From JTS-RE9 sp964649195 (lineage in GTDB: Bacteria > Planctomycetota > Phycisphaerae > Phycisphaerales > Phycisphaeraceae): a stretch of 35,424 bases of DNA. The stretch spans positions 1 through 35,424 of the forward strand of contig CAZYPK010000038.1 of assembly GCA_964649195.1 (NCBI GenBank). The letters run 5' to 3'. Numbering within the stretch: the first letter of the stretch is position 1; each line of letters opens with the position of its first letter. The notes under the pieces are model-generated. The model ran no database searches, had not been told where the DNA came from, and worked only from the letters and a program-made list of their open reading frames with translations. Position numbers and translations under genes: made by a program. Shown piece after piece: positions 1 to 7,728 of this stretch.

Positions 1-84
1 TGCCTGATGGTTCGCCTGCCGCGCGATTTTCGTTTGCTCAGGCCCCCAAAGCGGGGCCGTCGCAACCGAATCGGCTCGGCGGGA

Positions 85-113
85 GCCTCGCCCTCCCATA
101 TGCTTTTACCCTG
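85..113. repeat. 29-bp dispersed repeat, copy 1
   Basis: This 29-bp string, starting GCCTCGCCCTCCCATATG, recurs exactly in inverted orientation at 35354-35382, near the other end of the window. It lies in the 196-base leader before the first gene. That leader also has a G+C hairpin at 41-57 (GGCCCC paired with GGGGCC). No gene is seen in 1-196. The two copies sit in unrelated contexts, so this is a dispersed intergenic repeat and not the end of one element spanning the window. Confidence 0.8.
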
Positions 114-196
114 GCACACTCTCCCCCGAATTTCACTCCGTTCCATCATCGTCCGATACTACGATGATCCGTTCACCTTCACCGGAGATCGTCGGC

Positions 197-1837
197 ATGA
201 TGCGAACCATGATCCTTTGTCTTCTGTTGCTGGTTCCGATTCGTCCCGTCGTCGCACAGGAGGATTTGACGAAGGACCCGCGCAATCGCGTGGAGCATTT
301 CAATCCCTCCTTCACGCTTGCCGACGACACGCTGCAATGGCTGATGATTCACCGGCTGACGGGGAAGCTGCCCGCCGCCGCTCAGCCGGGCCTGGGCAAG
401 GCCCAACTGGCCTACGAAAAAAGCCAACGCGACTTCGGCGAAAAGCACGCCAGGGAAATCAACGAGATCGTCGATTCCTTCGGCAAGGTGATCCGCATGC
501 CCGCGCCGCGGCGCGAGACGCTGATGCGCAGGTTCCTCGCCCTGGCCGATCATCTGCCCGATGCGGGTCTCTTCCAGAAGCAGGTGCTCGCGGAGCTGCC
601 CGCCGATCAGGCGGCGGGGCTGATCAAGCTGCTGCGCGATCGCCGTCAATCGAGGATGTGCCTGATGGATCTGAGCGAGGGCATCGTTGACGAGATCGAG
701 CTGCCGCAGGCCGCCAGGGACAAAATCAACTCCGCCTCCAAGTCCGCGATCGACAAGGCGTATCCCTATCGCTCGACCATCGAGAACATCGGCCAGTGGG
801 TGCGTGAGCAGTCCGAGCTCACCGCCGAGGAGGAGCGGGGCGTTCGCCGATTGCACGACTGGTCGATGCACCGCAGGTTGCAGGTGGTGAATGAAGCGAT
901 GCTTTCGCTGCGCGTCGATCTGCCTGCCGGGGAGTTTGCGACGTTCGAGCGGTTCCTGCTCGACAACGGCAGTTGGCGCGTCCAGTCGCTCGAGCGGATC
1001 GTGCAGCAGCAGCCCGCGCAGCCTGCGCCCCCGGATATGCCGGATGTGCCGGCGGACCAACGCGACCCCCTGCTCGACCCGATGCAATTCAACGGCATGG
1101 CCACGGTGCTGCGCGATCGCATCGAGTGGTTCAAAATCCAGGTGAAAAACAAATCGATCCCGGAGGACAAGCTGCAAAAAATCGACGCGATGATCGAGGA
1201 TTACATCCGAAGCGCCCGGGACTTTGACCGCGAGCACCGCAAACAGTACGAGGCGATCATCGACACCCACGGCAAGGCCGCCGTCACCACCAAGGACCAA
1301 CGCGAAAAAATGATGCAGGCGCTGTTCGCCTTCCACGATCACCTGCCCCGCATCGGCCAGCTTAATTACGACATGATGACGATCGTCACCTACACCGAGG
1401 GCGCGCCGCTGGTCACGCTGCTGCGGCTGCGACGGCAGATGCGCGTGGCCCTGCTCGAACTGGGCGTCGGGATCGTCAAGGACCTGGATGTCACGCCCGC
1501 GGCCAAGGCGCGCATCGAGCATGAGCTGCGCGGCGTCGCCCAGCGAAACATGGCGCGAAGAAACGTCACCGCCCAACTGAACCTCTGGCGAAAGGAACAG
1601 CCCGAACCGCCAGCGGACGCCCGCGAAGGCCTTCGCACGGCTCTGCGCGTCCTGAGCCAGAGCAACTGGCTTCTTCAGCAGATGATCGAGGAGGTCGATG
1701 TCGCCATCGTCACGCTCCAGAAGGAACTGCCCGCCGCGGACTTCGCCAAGTTCGAAGCCCGCGCCACGCTCATCGGCGCCACCTTCACCAAGTCCCTCGA
1801 CCCCAAGCCCAAGGAACCGCCGGCCAAGGCGCCTTGA
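197..1837 (+). CDS. Secreted helical protein made of two duplicated halves, function unknown
   Basis: I do not recognise a named family. The chosen ATG at 197 gives a clean signal peptide (MMRTMILCLLLLVPIRPVVAQ), with a GGAG about 9 bases upstream; an in-frame ATG at 164 would put charged residues before it. The mature protein, about 525 residues, is highly charged and predicted helical, with no membrane segment after the signal. It is an internal duplication. A block DHLPDAGLFQ... with LIKLLRDRRQ and LSEGIVDEIELP in the first half matches DHLPRIGQLN..., LVTLLRLRRQ and LGVGIVKDLDVT in the second. The ends of the halves also match (LPAGEFATFERF against LPAADFAKFEAR). A Pro-rich linker with MPDVPADQRD separates them. 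There are few cysteines and no catalytic motif, so a structural or binding role outside the cytoplasm is a guess. It stands alone, followed by a repeat-filled gap. Confidence 0.85.
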   Translation: MMRTMILCLLLLVPIRPVVAQEDLTKDPRNRVEHFNPSFTLADDTLQWLMIHRLTGKLPAAAQPGLGKAQLAYEKSQRDFGEKHAREINEIVDSFGKVIRMPAPRRETLMRRFLALADHLPDAGLFQKQVLAELPADQAAGLIKLLRDRRQSRMCLMDLSEGIVDEIELPQAARDKINSASKSAIDKAYPYRSTIENIGQWVREQSELTAEEERGVRRLHDWSMHRRLQVVNEAMLSLRVDLPAGEFATFERFLLDNGSWRVQSLERIVQQQPAQPAPPDMPDVPADQRDPLLDPMQFNGMATVLRDRIEWFKIQVKNKSIPEDKLQKIDAMIEDYIRSARDFDREHRKQYEAIIDTHGKAAVTTKDQREKMMQALFAFHDHLPRIGQLNYDMMTIVTYTEGAPLVTLLRLRRQMRVALLELGVGIVKDLDVTPAAKARIEHELRGVAQRNMARRNVTAQLNLWRKEQPEPPADAREGLRTALRVLSQSNWLLQQMIEEVDVAIVTLQKELPAADFAKFEARATLIGATFTKSLDPKPKEPPAKAP

Positions 1838-1843
1838 TCGCCG

Positions 1844-2059
1844 GGCATTCGCGCGCATCGGTGGGTGGCTGGGGCTTTCCGTGGGTGGCTGGGGCTGAGT
1901 CCGCGAAGCCCCGGCCCAGGCGCACGAAGCAAGGTGAAGCAACTGATAGCTGGTGGTTCCTTGGGCCGGGGCTTCGCAAAGCCTCAGCCCCAGCCACCCG
2001 GCTCTCCCGGCTCCTCTGGCTCCTCTCGCTCCCCTTGCCAGGCATTCGCGTGCATCGGT
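1844..2059. repeat. Inverted-repeat element inside a 19-bp near-perfect direct repeat
   Basis: The core is 1883-1999: GGGTGGCTGGGGCTGAG at the left pairs with CTCAGCCCCAGCCACCC at the right, and inner arms around GCGAAGCCCCGGCCCA pair with TGGGCCGGGGCTTCGC. A middle of about 40 bases separates the arms. A second copy in reverse orientation lies at 6677-6787, and its middle part matches as the reverse complement. The core is followed by a pyrimidine-rich tail. Outside it, GGCATTCGCGCGCATCGGT (1844-1862) recurs with one mismatch at 2041-2059, which could be a duplicated target. No coding content is seen; it resembles a MITE- or REP-type element. Confidence 0.75.
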
Positions 2060-2102
2060 TTGTCGGTTATCCTTTTCCCACCGACCAACCGGAGGTTCCT
2101 TT

Positions 2103-3155
2103 ATGTTCACCCGCTCGCTGATCATCGTTCTGCTCACCGCCGTTCCGCTCTTCGCCGATGCCGCCGATGGCAAGCTGGACATTCACTGGATCGATGTCGA
2201 AGGCGGCGCGGCGACGCTCATCGTCACGCCGCTGGGCGAATCGATCCTCATCGACACCGGCAACCCCGGCGGACGCGACAGCGGCCGCATCGCCAAACAT
2301 GCCAAGGAAATCGCCAGGCTCAAGAAGATCGATCACCTGGTCATCACGCACTATCACGTCGATCATCTGGGCGGCGCTGCCGAGCTTTCCAAGCTCATCC
2401 CCATCGGCACGGTCTATGACAACGGCAACCACGAAGCCCGCCGCCACGAGACCGCGGGAAAGCTCGATGAATACCTGGCGTTCAAGGCCGACAAGCGCGT
2501 GGTGCTCAACCCCGGCGACAAACTGCCGCTACGCGCAACGATCGGCGTCAAAGGCGCCGACAGCCACGATGTCTCCATCACCTGCCTCGCCGCCCGGCAG
2601 CAGACGATCAAGCCCGAAGATCATCACCCCGAAAACAATCACGAGCTTGCCAAAAACCCCGTCCGCCGCAGCGAGGACAAAAGCGACAACGCCAACTCCA
2701 TCGTGCTGCTGATCCGGTTCGGCAACTTCGACTTCCTCAACTGCGGTGACCTGACGTGGAACATCGAGGAAAAACTCGTCGCCCCGCGCAACCTCGTCGG
2801 CGCCATCGATCTCTACCAGGTCAACCACCACGGCCTCGACGCCAGCAACAACCCGCTGCTCATTCAGAGCGTCGCCCCCACCGTGGCCGTGTTCAACAAC
2901 GGCGACAAAAAAGGGTGCCAGCCGCTGGCGTTTCTCGCGGTGAAGAACGCGCCCTCCATCAAGGCGATTTATCAGGTACACAAAAACCTGCGCAAGGATG
3001 TGCAGAACAACACCGCCGATGAGATGATCGCCAACCACTCGCCGCAGAACGAATGCGAAGGCCACCCGATCACGCTGCACGTCGCCGCCGATGCGAAGAG
3101 CTATACGGTAAAGGTGCCCTCGCGCAAACACGAGCGCACATTCGAAACGAAATAA
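2103..3155 (+). CDS. Secreted metallo-beta-lactamase-fold hydrolase, ComEC C-terminal-like
   Basis: This is a 350-residue protein with an N-terminal signal peptide (MFTRSLIIVLLTAVPLFADA). The ATG at 2103 is supported by GGAGG at 2091-2095; the longer open frame upstream reads through repeat DNA. The fold is shown by HWIDVEGGAATLI, the LIDTGNPGG strand-turn and the zinc motif HYHVDH (His83, His85, Asp87, His88). Further on come LNCGDLTWNIE (a metal-binding Asp in family members) and VNHHGLDASNN, with the late His. This arrangement matches the stand-alone relatives of the ComEC C-terminal domain, exported MBL-fold hydrolases that are common in planctomycetes. Substrate is unknown: a phosphodiester or nucleic acid is plausible from the family, but nothing here fixes it. 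No operon partner is seen: the next gene starts 75 bases on, beyond a strong palindrome. Confidence 0.9.
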   Translation: MFTRSLIIVLLTAVPLFADAADGKLDIHWIDVEGGAATLIVTPLGESILIDTGNPGGRDSGRIAKHAKEIARLKKIDHLVITHYHVDHLGGAAELSKLIPIGTVYDNGNHEARRHETAGKLDEYLAFKADKRVVLNPGDKLPLRATIGVKGADSHDVSITCLAARQQTIKPEDHHPENNHELAKNPVRRSEDKSDNANSIVLLIRFGNFDFLNCGDLTWNIEEKLVAPRNLVGAIDLYQVNHHGLDASNNPLLIQSVAPTVAVFNNGDKKGCQPLAFLAVKNAPSIKAIYQVHKNLRKDVQNNTADEMIANHSPQNECEGHPITLHVAADAKSYTVKVPSRKHERTFETK

Positions 3156-3169
3156 GCACGGCGACTTCA

Positions 3170-3196
3170 GGCACGGCGACTTCAAGTCGCCGTGCC
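3170..3196. repeat. 27-bp perfect palindrome between genes
   Basis: GGCACGGCGACTT and AAGTCGCCGTGCC flank a single C, giving a 13-bp stem. A partial direct copy, GCACGGCGACTTCAG, lies just before it at 3156-3170. It sits 15 bases after the hydrolase stop and 35 bases before the lpd start. No T-run follows on the plus strand, so a classical terminator is not supported. It may act as an mRNA-end-stabilising hairpin or simply be a dispersed palindrome. Confidence 0.7.
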
Positions 3197-3230
3197 TCGG
3201 CGAGAAAAAAAACACACCACGGACCCCATC

Positions 3231-4712
3231 ATGGCTGAAAATCATTCCTTCGATCTCGTCATCCTCGGCGGCGGCCCCGCCGGTTACGTCGGCGCCATTC
3301 GCGCCGGTCAGCTTGGCCTGAAGGTCGCCTGCATCGAACGCGGCCAGCTCGGCGGCGTCTGCTCCAACTGGGGCTGCATTCCCACCAAGGCCCTGCTCGC
3401 CGAGGCCGAGTTCTATGATCGCCTCAAGCACGACGCCAAAAACTTCGGCATCGAAGCCGACAACATCCGCCACGACTGGTCGAAGGTCATCAGCCGATCG
3501 CGCACCGTGGCCGACACCGGCGCCAAAGGCATCGCGGCTCTCTTCAAGAAAAACAAGGTCACGCATTTTCAAGGTCACGCCCGCATCACCGCGCCGGGCA
3601 AGGTCGAGGTACACAAAGTCGCTTCCGGGGGCGAAAGCTCGTGGGACATCGCCGCCAATGCAGCCGCCGCCAAGTCGAACCAACTCGAACACACCATCAC
3701 CGCGAAGCACATCATCATCGCCACCGGCGCGATTGCGCGGTCACTCCCGGGGGCCGGGGCTGATTTCGATGGCGACAAGATCATCGGCGCCAAGGATGCG
3801 ATGAGCCTCAAGACGCAGCCGAAGGAACTGGTCATCGTCGGAGCCGGCGCCATCGGCATGGAGTTCGCCTACTTCTACAACGCCTTCGGCACCAAGGTCA
3901 CCGTCATCGAAATGATGGATCGCGTCCTGCCCATCGAAGATGCCGATGTCTCCAAGACCGTCGAAAAAAGCTTCACGAAGCAAGGCATCAAACTGCTCAC
4001 CGCGCACAAGACCCTCGCAGTGAAAAAGACGCCCACCGGCGTCGAACTCACCGTCGCTCCAGTCGCAGACGAGAAGAAAACCCAAACCATCACCGGCGAC
4101 AAAGCCCTCATCGCCATCGGCGTCAAGGGGCGCTACGACGGCCTGTTCGATCCCAAGACCGTGCCGCTGGAAATCTTCAAGGATCACATCAAGGTCGATC
4201 GCAAAAATTACGCGACCAACATCAAAGGCATCTATGCCGTGGGCGATGTCAACGGTCCGCCCTGGCTCGCCCATGTCGCCAGCGAGGAAGCCGTGGTCTG
4301 CGTCGAACTCCTCACTGGTCATCACCCCACCCCCATCGATTACGACTCCATCCCCGGCTGCACCTACTGTCATCCGCAGGTCGCCTCCATCGGCTTCACC
4401 GAACAGGCCTGCAAGGACAAGGGCCTCCAATACAAAACCGGCGCCTTCCCGCTGCTGGCCAGCGGCAAGGCCCGCGCGCTGGGCGCCACCGAAGGCTTCA
4501 TCAAGATGATCGTCGGCGAGCCATACGGCGAAATCCTCGGCTGCCACATGGTCGGCGAAAACGTCACCGAACTCATCGCCGAGATCGGCCTGGCGCGACG
4601 CCTCGAAGCCACCGCCGACGAAATCATCGCCACCATGCACGCCCATCCGACCCTCAGCGAAGCCGTCCACGAAGCCACCCTCGCCACGCAAGGCAGGATG
4701 CTGCACTTTTGA
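3231..4712 (+). CDS. lpdA: Dihydrolipoyl dehydrogenase (E3)
   Basis: A cytoplasmic FAD flavoprotein that reoxidises dihydrolipoamide with NAD+ for 2-oxoacid dehydrogenase complexes or the glycine cleavage system. The 493-residue length is slightly above the usual 460-480. The FAD motif is GGGPAG at 13-18. The redox disulfide lies in GGVCSNWGCIPTKALL (Cys44 and Cys49), with W in place of the common V. The NAD-binding Rossmann motif is VGAGAIGMEFAYFY, the second FAD segment is GIYAVGDVNGPPWLAHVASEE, and the dimer-interface catalytic pair is His472/Glu477 in HAHPTLSEAVHEAT. The Met at 3231 is chosen because upstream codons come from the palindrome region; no strong ribosome site is visible. An insertion near residues 130-150 (SGGESSWDIAANAAAAKSNQ) is longer than in typical E3. 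No E1 or E2 gene is nearby, so it probably serves several complexes. Confidence 0.96.
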   Translation: MAENHSFDLVILGGGPAGYVGAIRAGQLGLKVACIERGQLGGVCSNWGCIPTKALLAEAEFYDRLKHDAKNFGIEADNIRHDWSKVISRSRTVADTGAKGIAALFKKNKVTHFQGHARITAPGKVEVHKVASGGESSWDIAANAAAAKSNQLEHTITAKHIIIATGAIARSLPGAGADFDGDKIIGAKDAMSLKTQPKELVIVGAGAIGMEFAYFYNAFGTKVTVIEMMDRVLPIEDADVSKTVEKSFTKQGIKLLTAHKTLAVKKTPTGVELTVAPVADEKKTQTITGDKALIAIGVKGRYDGLFDPKTVPLEIFKDHIKVDRKNYATNIKGIYAVGDVNGPPWLAHVASEEAVVCVELLTGHHPTPIDYDSIPGCTYCHPQVASIGFTEQACKDKGLQYKTGAFPLLASGKARALGATEGFIKMIVGEPYGEILGCHMVGENVTELIAEIGLARRLEATADEIIATMHAHPTLSEAVHEATLATQGRMLHF

Positions 4713-4732
4713 CGGCGGCAATCGGGCGTCTC

Positions 4733-4830
4733 GTTGAAGAGGTCAGAGGTCAGAGATCAGATCAGAGCGAAGCCGCAAGCGGCTGTGGCTTCCTGTCCCC
4801 TGTCTCCTGACCTCTGACCTCTTTTTCAAC
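4733..4830. repeat. Inverted repeat built from 7-bp units around a GCCGCAAGCGGC hairpin
   Basis: Heptamers AGGTCAG, AGGTCAG, AGATCAG (4740-4760) are answered by CTGACCT twice (4807-4820). The outer arms extend to GTTGAAGAGGTCAG... and its complement ending TTTTTCAAC at 4830. Between them lies the 14-bp palindrome AGCCGCAAGCGGCT (4771-4784), a module seen at six more places in the window. The rest of the gap, to 4977, holds the TTTTTCAACGGGCTGTTA string, echoed as CTCTTCAACGGACTG near 32416, and the leader of the next gene. Confidence 0.75.
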
Positions 4831-4977
4831 GGGCTGTTAAAAGATCACCATCTGCCCTTTGGATCACGGCGGGTTGTGGTATATTGGAATGCTGTCAATC
4901 CGTCCCGCGGTGTGGCTGGGCGGGATCAATCATCACCTTCGGGCTCATTCCGAGCCGCCGGTTGCAAGGAGATTCTT

Positions 4978-6438
4978 ATGCATCGCATGAAATTGGCTTT
5001 ATCGTTCTGCGCCTCGGTCCTGATCGCCGACATGGCAGGGGCGGTGACGCTGCCTCCCGTCTCCGGCGGGCTGGTGTATCACCTCGACGCCCAGGATGTT
5101 GACGGCGACGGCATCGTCGATGCGCTGGTCGATGGGTCGGCGGTGAGCCTCTGGGTGGACAAGGCGGCGGGCAATAACGCGGCCGTGGGCGCCAGCACCA
5201 CGCCGATCTATGTCGCCGGCGGAATCAACGGCAACCCGGTGATCCGCTTCGACACCACCACCGATCGCATGACCAGCCCGACCGACACGACATGGGGCGC
5301 CGTCTTCGTCGTCACCAGCGTCGCCGCGGGCAACCCGGATCTCACCGGCCTGATCGGTGACAACAACAGCGACCTGGGCATCCGCAGGAACTCCGTCGCT
5401 TCGGGACAGTGGCGAGGCAATCAGGCCCTGACCAACACCGGCGATTTCACCCGCAACAACGGCATGTTTCTGATCAACGGCGTGACCGGCGACGCCGCGG
5501 CCATCAACACGCCGCATCTGATCTCCGCCACCCACGGCAACACCGGCGCCATCGGCGGCTTCGGCCCGCAGCTTGGCGGGTACAACAACGGCGCCTTTGG
5601 CCGCGAATACCTGGGCGACTACGGCGAGATCGTCATCTACGACCGCGCCCTCAACTGGAAGGATCGCCACGCCGTCGAATCCTACCTGGGCGCCAAGTGG
5701 GGCCTGACCATCACGCCGACGATTGATGAACGTGTGGTCGATGCGGTCCAGATCAACACCAACACCAACTCCCCCGCCTTTGAAAAAGGCGAAGTGGTGG
5801 CGGCGGTGAACTTTCACATCAACGGCGCCGCCAACGCCCTGGTGGGTGCGAACACGATCAACGGCCTAGCGTTCGATGATGTCAACGTCGGCGCCGCCAA
5901 CGTGACCGGCCTGGCCCTGACCGCCAACAGCGGCGCCGTCGAACTGACCACCAACTTCTCCGCGTTTTCCGGCCTGCGGCAGCAGAACGTGACCGTCGGC
6001 GGAACCGATGGCGCCGTCGTCTCCAACCTGCTGCGCCAAATACACGCCTTCGGCACCGCCGACACCGCCCGCATGATCTTTGACGGCCTGCGCGAAGATG
6101 GAAACCTCTTCGTGCAACTGCTCGGCGGCGACGAAAACTGGGGCGCCGATGTGGATGTGTACGCCAACGGCCAGCTTGTCGGACGCTGGATCAACGTCGC
6201 CGACGGCAACACCACCACCGGCGCCATGTTCGGCTTCTACACCACCGCCGACGCCTTCGGCTCGCTGACGCTTCAGCTTCAGGCCATCAACGTCGGCGGT
6301 CCGGGCAACGCCAACTTCGCCGGCCTGGCGGCCGTGATCATCACCCAGGCCGCCATCCCCGAACCGGCCACCGCTTCCCTCCTGCTGCTCACCGCCGCCG
6401 CCATCGGTGGCCGTCGCCGGCGAAGAAGCGAGGCGTGA
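4978..6438 (+). CDS. LamG-like PEP-CTERM exported protein
   Basis: A 486-residue protein with a signal peptide (MHRMKLALSFCASVLIADMAGA) and a C-terminal sorting tail: the IPEPATAS motif, a hydrophobic stretch (LLLLTAAAIGG) and RRRRRS. The start at 4978 follows AAGGAG by about 7 bases. Residues of roughly 35-265 resemble the concanavalin/LamG-like jelly roll of planctomycete surface proteins: YHLDAQDVDGDGIVD, with a calcium-type Asp cluster, then PVIRFDTTTDRM and a closing YGEIVIYDRALNWKDRHAVESYLGAKWGL. The second half is Gly-, Asn- and Thr-rich beta sequence with no named domain. PEP-CTERM tails are processed by an exosortase and usually mark matrix or surface proteins; no exosortase is encoded here. 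Exact ligand unknown. Confidence 0.88.
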   Translation: MHRMKLALSFCASVLIADMAGAVTLPPVSGGLVYHLDAQDVDGDGIVDALVDGSAVSLWVDKAAGNNAAVGASTTPIYVAGGINGNPVIRFDTTTDRMTSPTDTTWGAVFVVTSVAAGNPDLTGLIGDNNSDLGIRRNSVASGQWRGNQALTNTGDFTRNNGMFLINGVTGDAAAINTPHLISATHGNTGAIGGFGPQLGGYNNGAFGREYLGDYGEIVIYDRALNWKDRHAVESYLGAKWGLTITPTIDERVVDAVQINTNTNSPAFEKGEVVAAVNFHINGAANALVGANTINGLAFDDVNVGAANVTGLALTANSGAVELTTNFSAFSGLRQQNVTVGGTDGAVVSNLLRQIHAFGTADTARMIFDGLREDGNLFVQLLGGDENWGADVDVYANGQLVGRWINVADGNTTTGAMFGFYTTADAFGSLTLQLQAINVGGPGNANFAGLAAVIITQAAIPEPATASLLLLTAAAIGGRRRRRSEA

Positions 6439-6450
6439 TCGGTTCATCCG

Positions 6451-6680
6451 AGCCGCGACTCAACGAGTCGCGGACGCGAACGGCCTGAAGGAGTGTTGAT
6501 CGCGCGGTGGATGAACAGCATCCGTCGCGCGGCGGCGGTCGATTGACGGTCGATGAACGGCAGGCGCGGTTGTCGTCCGGTTGCCAAGCGTGATGCTTGT
6601 CGTGTTCGAGTTCCGCGGTCGAAGGTGTGCTTTGACCACCCTCGAGGCTGTTCACGTCCGCGACTCGTTGAGTCGCGGCT
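6451..6680. repeat. 230-bp element with 36-bp terminal inverted repeats, each a hairpin
   Basis: The left end, 6451-6486, is the reverse complement of the right end, 6645-6680, apart from two mismatches. Each end holds a self-complementary hairpin of nine base pairs (CCGCGACTC, loop AAC or GTT, GAGTCGCGG) at 6453-6473 and 6658-6678. The interior of about 160 bases has no convincing reading frame. It starts 12 bases after the PEP-CTERM gene stop and abuts the next element at 6677. It could be a miniature mobile element, or a nested pair of end-of-transcript hairpins. Confidence 0.75.
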
Positions 6681-6787
6681 GGGGTTGAGGCTTTGCGAAG
6701 CCCCGACCCAAGGGACCACCAGCCATCAGTTGCTTCACCTTGCTTCGTGCGCTGGGCCGGGGCTTCGCAAAGCCTCAGCTCCAGCCA
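6677..6787. repeat. Second copy of the 1883-1999 inverted-repeat element, reversed
   Basis: GGCTGGGGTTGAGGCTTTGCG at the left pairs with the right end TCGCAAAGCCTCAGCTCCAGCC. The middle (CCACCAGCCATCAGTTGCTT and onward to CTTGCTTCGTGCG) is the reverse complement of the middle at about 1921-1962 with few changes. As in copy 1, a pyrimidine-rich tail follows, here with CTCCCCCGG units near 6822-6843. Confidence 0.78.
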
Positions 6788-6863
6788 CTCGGAATCCCCC
6801 GACTCTTCCCGCTCTTCCCGGCTCCCCCGGCTCCCCCGGCTCATCTCCACCCACCCCACTCCG

Positions 6864-6905
6864 AAACAAAAACAACCGCGACGCATGTCGCGGTTGTTTT
6901 TTGTT
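6864..6905 (-). terminator. Rho-independent terminator of the cytochrome b562-like gene
   Basis: The stem CCGCGAC/GTCGCGG (6876-6882 with 6887-6893) is extended by an AACAA/TTGTT clamp and closed by a 4-base loop. On the minus strand it is followed by TTGTTTTTGTTTCGG, a proper U-tract, 20 bases past the stop of the gene at 6925. The plus strand also has TTGTTTTTTGTT, so it may stop transcription from both sides. Confidence 0.85.
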
Positions 6906-6924
6906 CCATCCATCACCAGCCGGC

Positions 6925-7356
6925 TCACTCGGTGAACTGGTCGTGGCCTTTCTTCTTCTGGTCCAGCAGCTTGGCGACCAGCTTTTCTGCCTCTTCGTTC
7001 TTGTTCTCGCCCAGCAGCTTGGCCATGTCGGTGAAGGTGGCGGCCAGTTCCTTCATCTGCTTCCTGTATTCGGCGATGAACTTCTCCTTCTCCGCGGCGG
7101 GCACCTTCCTGGCAATATCCGGCTCCATCTCCACGCACTTGGCCGCGGCCTCGGCGGCGCCCTTGGCCGTGTCGATCGAGTCCTTGTTCTTGTCCGCCAC
7201 CTTCACATCCCTCCGCAACTTCTTCACCGCGCTGTTGATCGTGTCCATGTGGTCGCCGATCGTGGCCTTGTCCTCCGCCCGGGCCTGGCCGGCAAAAGCA
7301 AGGGCGGCGATGAGCATCAGGGCGGACAGGTTCCGACTCTTTTTCGTTCCATTCAT
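6925..7356 (-). CDS. Probable periplasmic cytochrome b562-like four-helix protein
   Basis: A 143-residue protein with a signal peptide (MNGTKKSRNLSALMLIAALAFAGQARA, cleavage after ARA). The mature part of about 116 residues is helical and Lys/Glu/Ala-rich. Layout matches the cytochrome b562 family: a Met in the first helix (DHMDTINSAVKKLRR, Met37, near mature position 10) and a His five residues from the C-terminus (KKKGHDQF, His138). These line up with the axial Met7 and His102 of E. coli cytochrome b562, where the His is also five residues from the end. No CxxCH is present, so any haem would be held non-covalently. Start at 7356 is preceded on the minus strand by AAGGAAC. It is a single gene with its own terminator. 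A haem-free four-helix protein is the alternative; the family call rests on layout and the two ligand positions only. Confidence 0.65.
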   Translation of the reverse strand: MNGTKKSRNLSALMLIAALAFAGQARAEDKATIGDHMDTINSAVKKLRRDVKVADKNKDSIDTAKGAAEAAAKCVEMEPDIARKVPAAEKEKFIAEYRKQMKELAATFTDMAKLLGENKNEEAEKLVAKLLDQKKKGHDQFTE

Positions 7357-7463
7357 TGCGAAGTTCCTTTGCAAAAACAAACGGGGTTCATCGGGGAGCC
7401 GTTCTCCCTCTGAATATGGATACGAATGATTGTAGCACGGGTTCGCATGGGTACAGGGGAAGG

Positions 7464-7568
7464 AACAGGAAACAGGAGACAGGAAACAGGAGCCGCTTGC
7501 GGCTTCGCTCCGACTCACAGCCGCAGCGTCCTCGCTGCGCGTCTGCGAAACAGGAAACAGGAAACAGG
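7464..7568. repeat. Cluster of 7-bp tandem repeats with two hairpin modules
   Basis: AACAGGA, AACAGGA, GACAGGA, AACAGGA run at 7464-7491, and three AAACAGG at 7548-7568. Between them are the palindrome AGCCGCTTGCGGCT (7491-7504) and a 29-bp module (7519-7547) whose core GCAGCGTCCTCGCTGC folds into a hairpin. The same 29-bp module recurs at 31392-31420 and, inverted, at 32354-32382. No gene is present in 7357-7728. Confidence 0.8.
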
Positions 7569-7594
7569 GGACAAAGGCACGGGGGAGAATGTCC

Positions 7595-7704
7595 AATGGC
7601 CATTGCAAAATGAAAATTGCAAAATGGCGGAGCAGACAACCCATCACCTGGATATGCACGTCTCCCTCTCCTCATTTTGCATTTTTCAATGGCCATTTTT
7701 CAAT
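7595..7704. repeat. 110-bp AT-rich inverted-repeat element, copy 1
   Basis: AATGGCCATTGCAAAATG at the left answers to CATTTTGCATTTTTCAATGGCC at the right. The left arm continues with a phased 7-bp rhythm (ATTGCAA, AATGAAA, ATTGCAA, AATGGCG), and so does the right arm (ATTTTGC, ATTTTTC, AATGGCC, ATTTTTC). A second copy with nearly the same centre (GGAGCAGRCAACCCATCACC) lies at 32198-32313. It stands out sharply from the GC-rich surroundings. Confidence 0.8.
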
Positions 7705-7728
7705 CTCTCCCTGCATCCCCTGCCCCCC

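Noticed and set aside
179..2182. A 667-codon open frame on the minus strand
   Set aside because: It runs antisense to the signal-peptide protein, is rich in Arg, Gly, Leu and His without motifs, and crosses the repeat element. It is a by-product of high GC.
3170..3196. Palindrome as a rho-independent terminator
   Set aside because: No T-run follows on the plus strand. On the minus strand there is no gene to end there.
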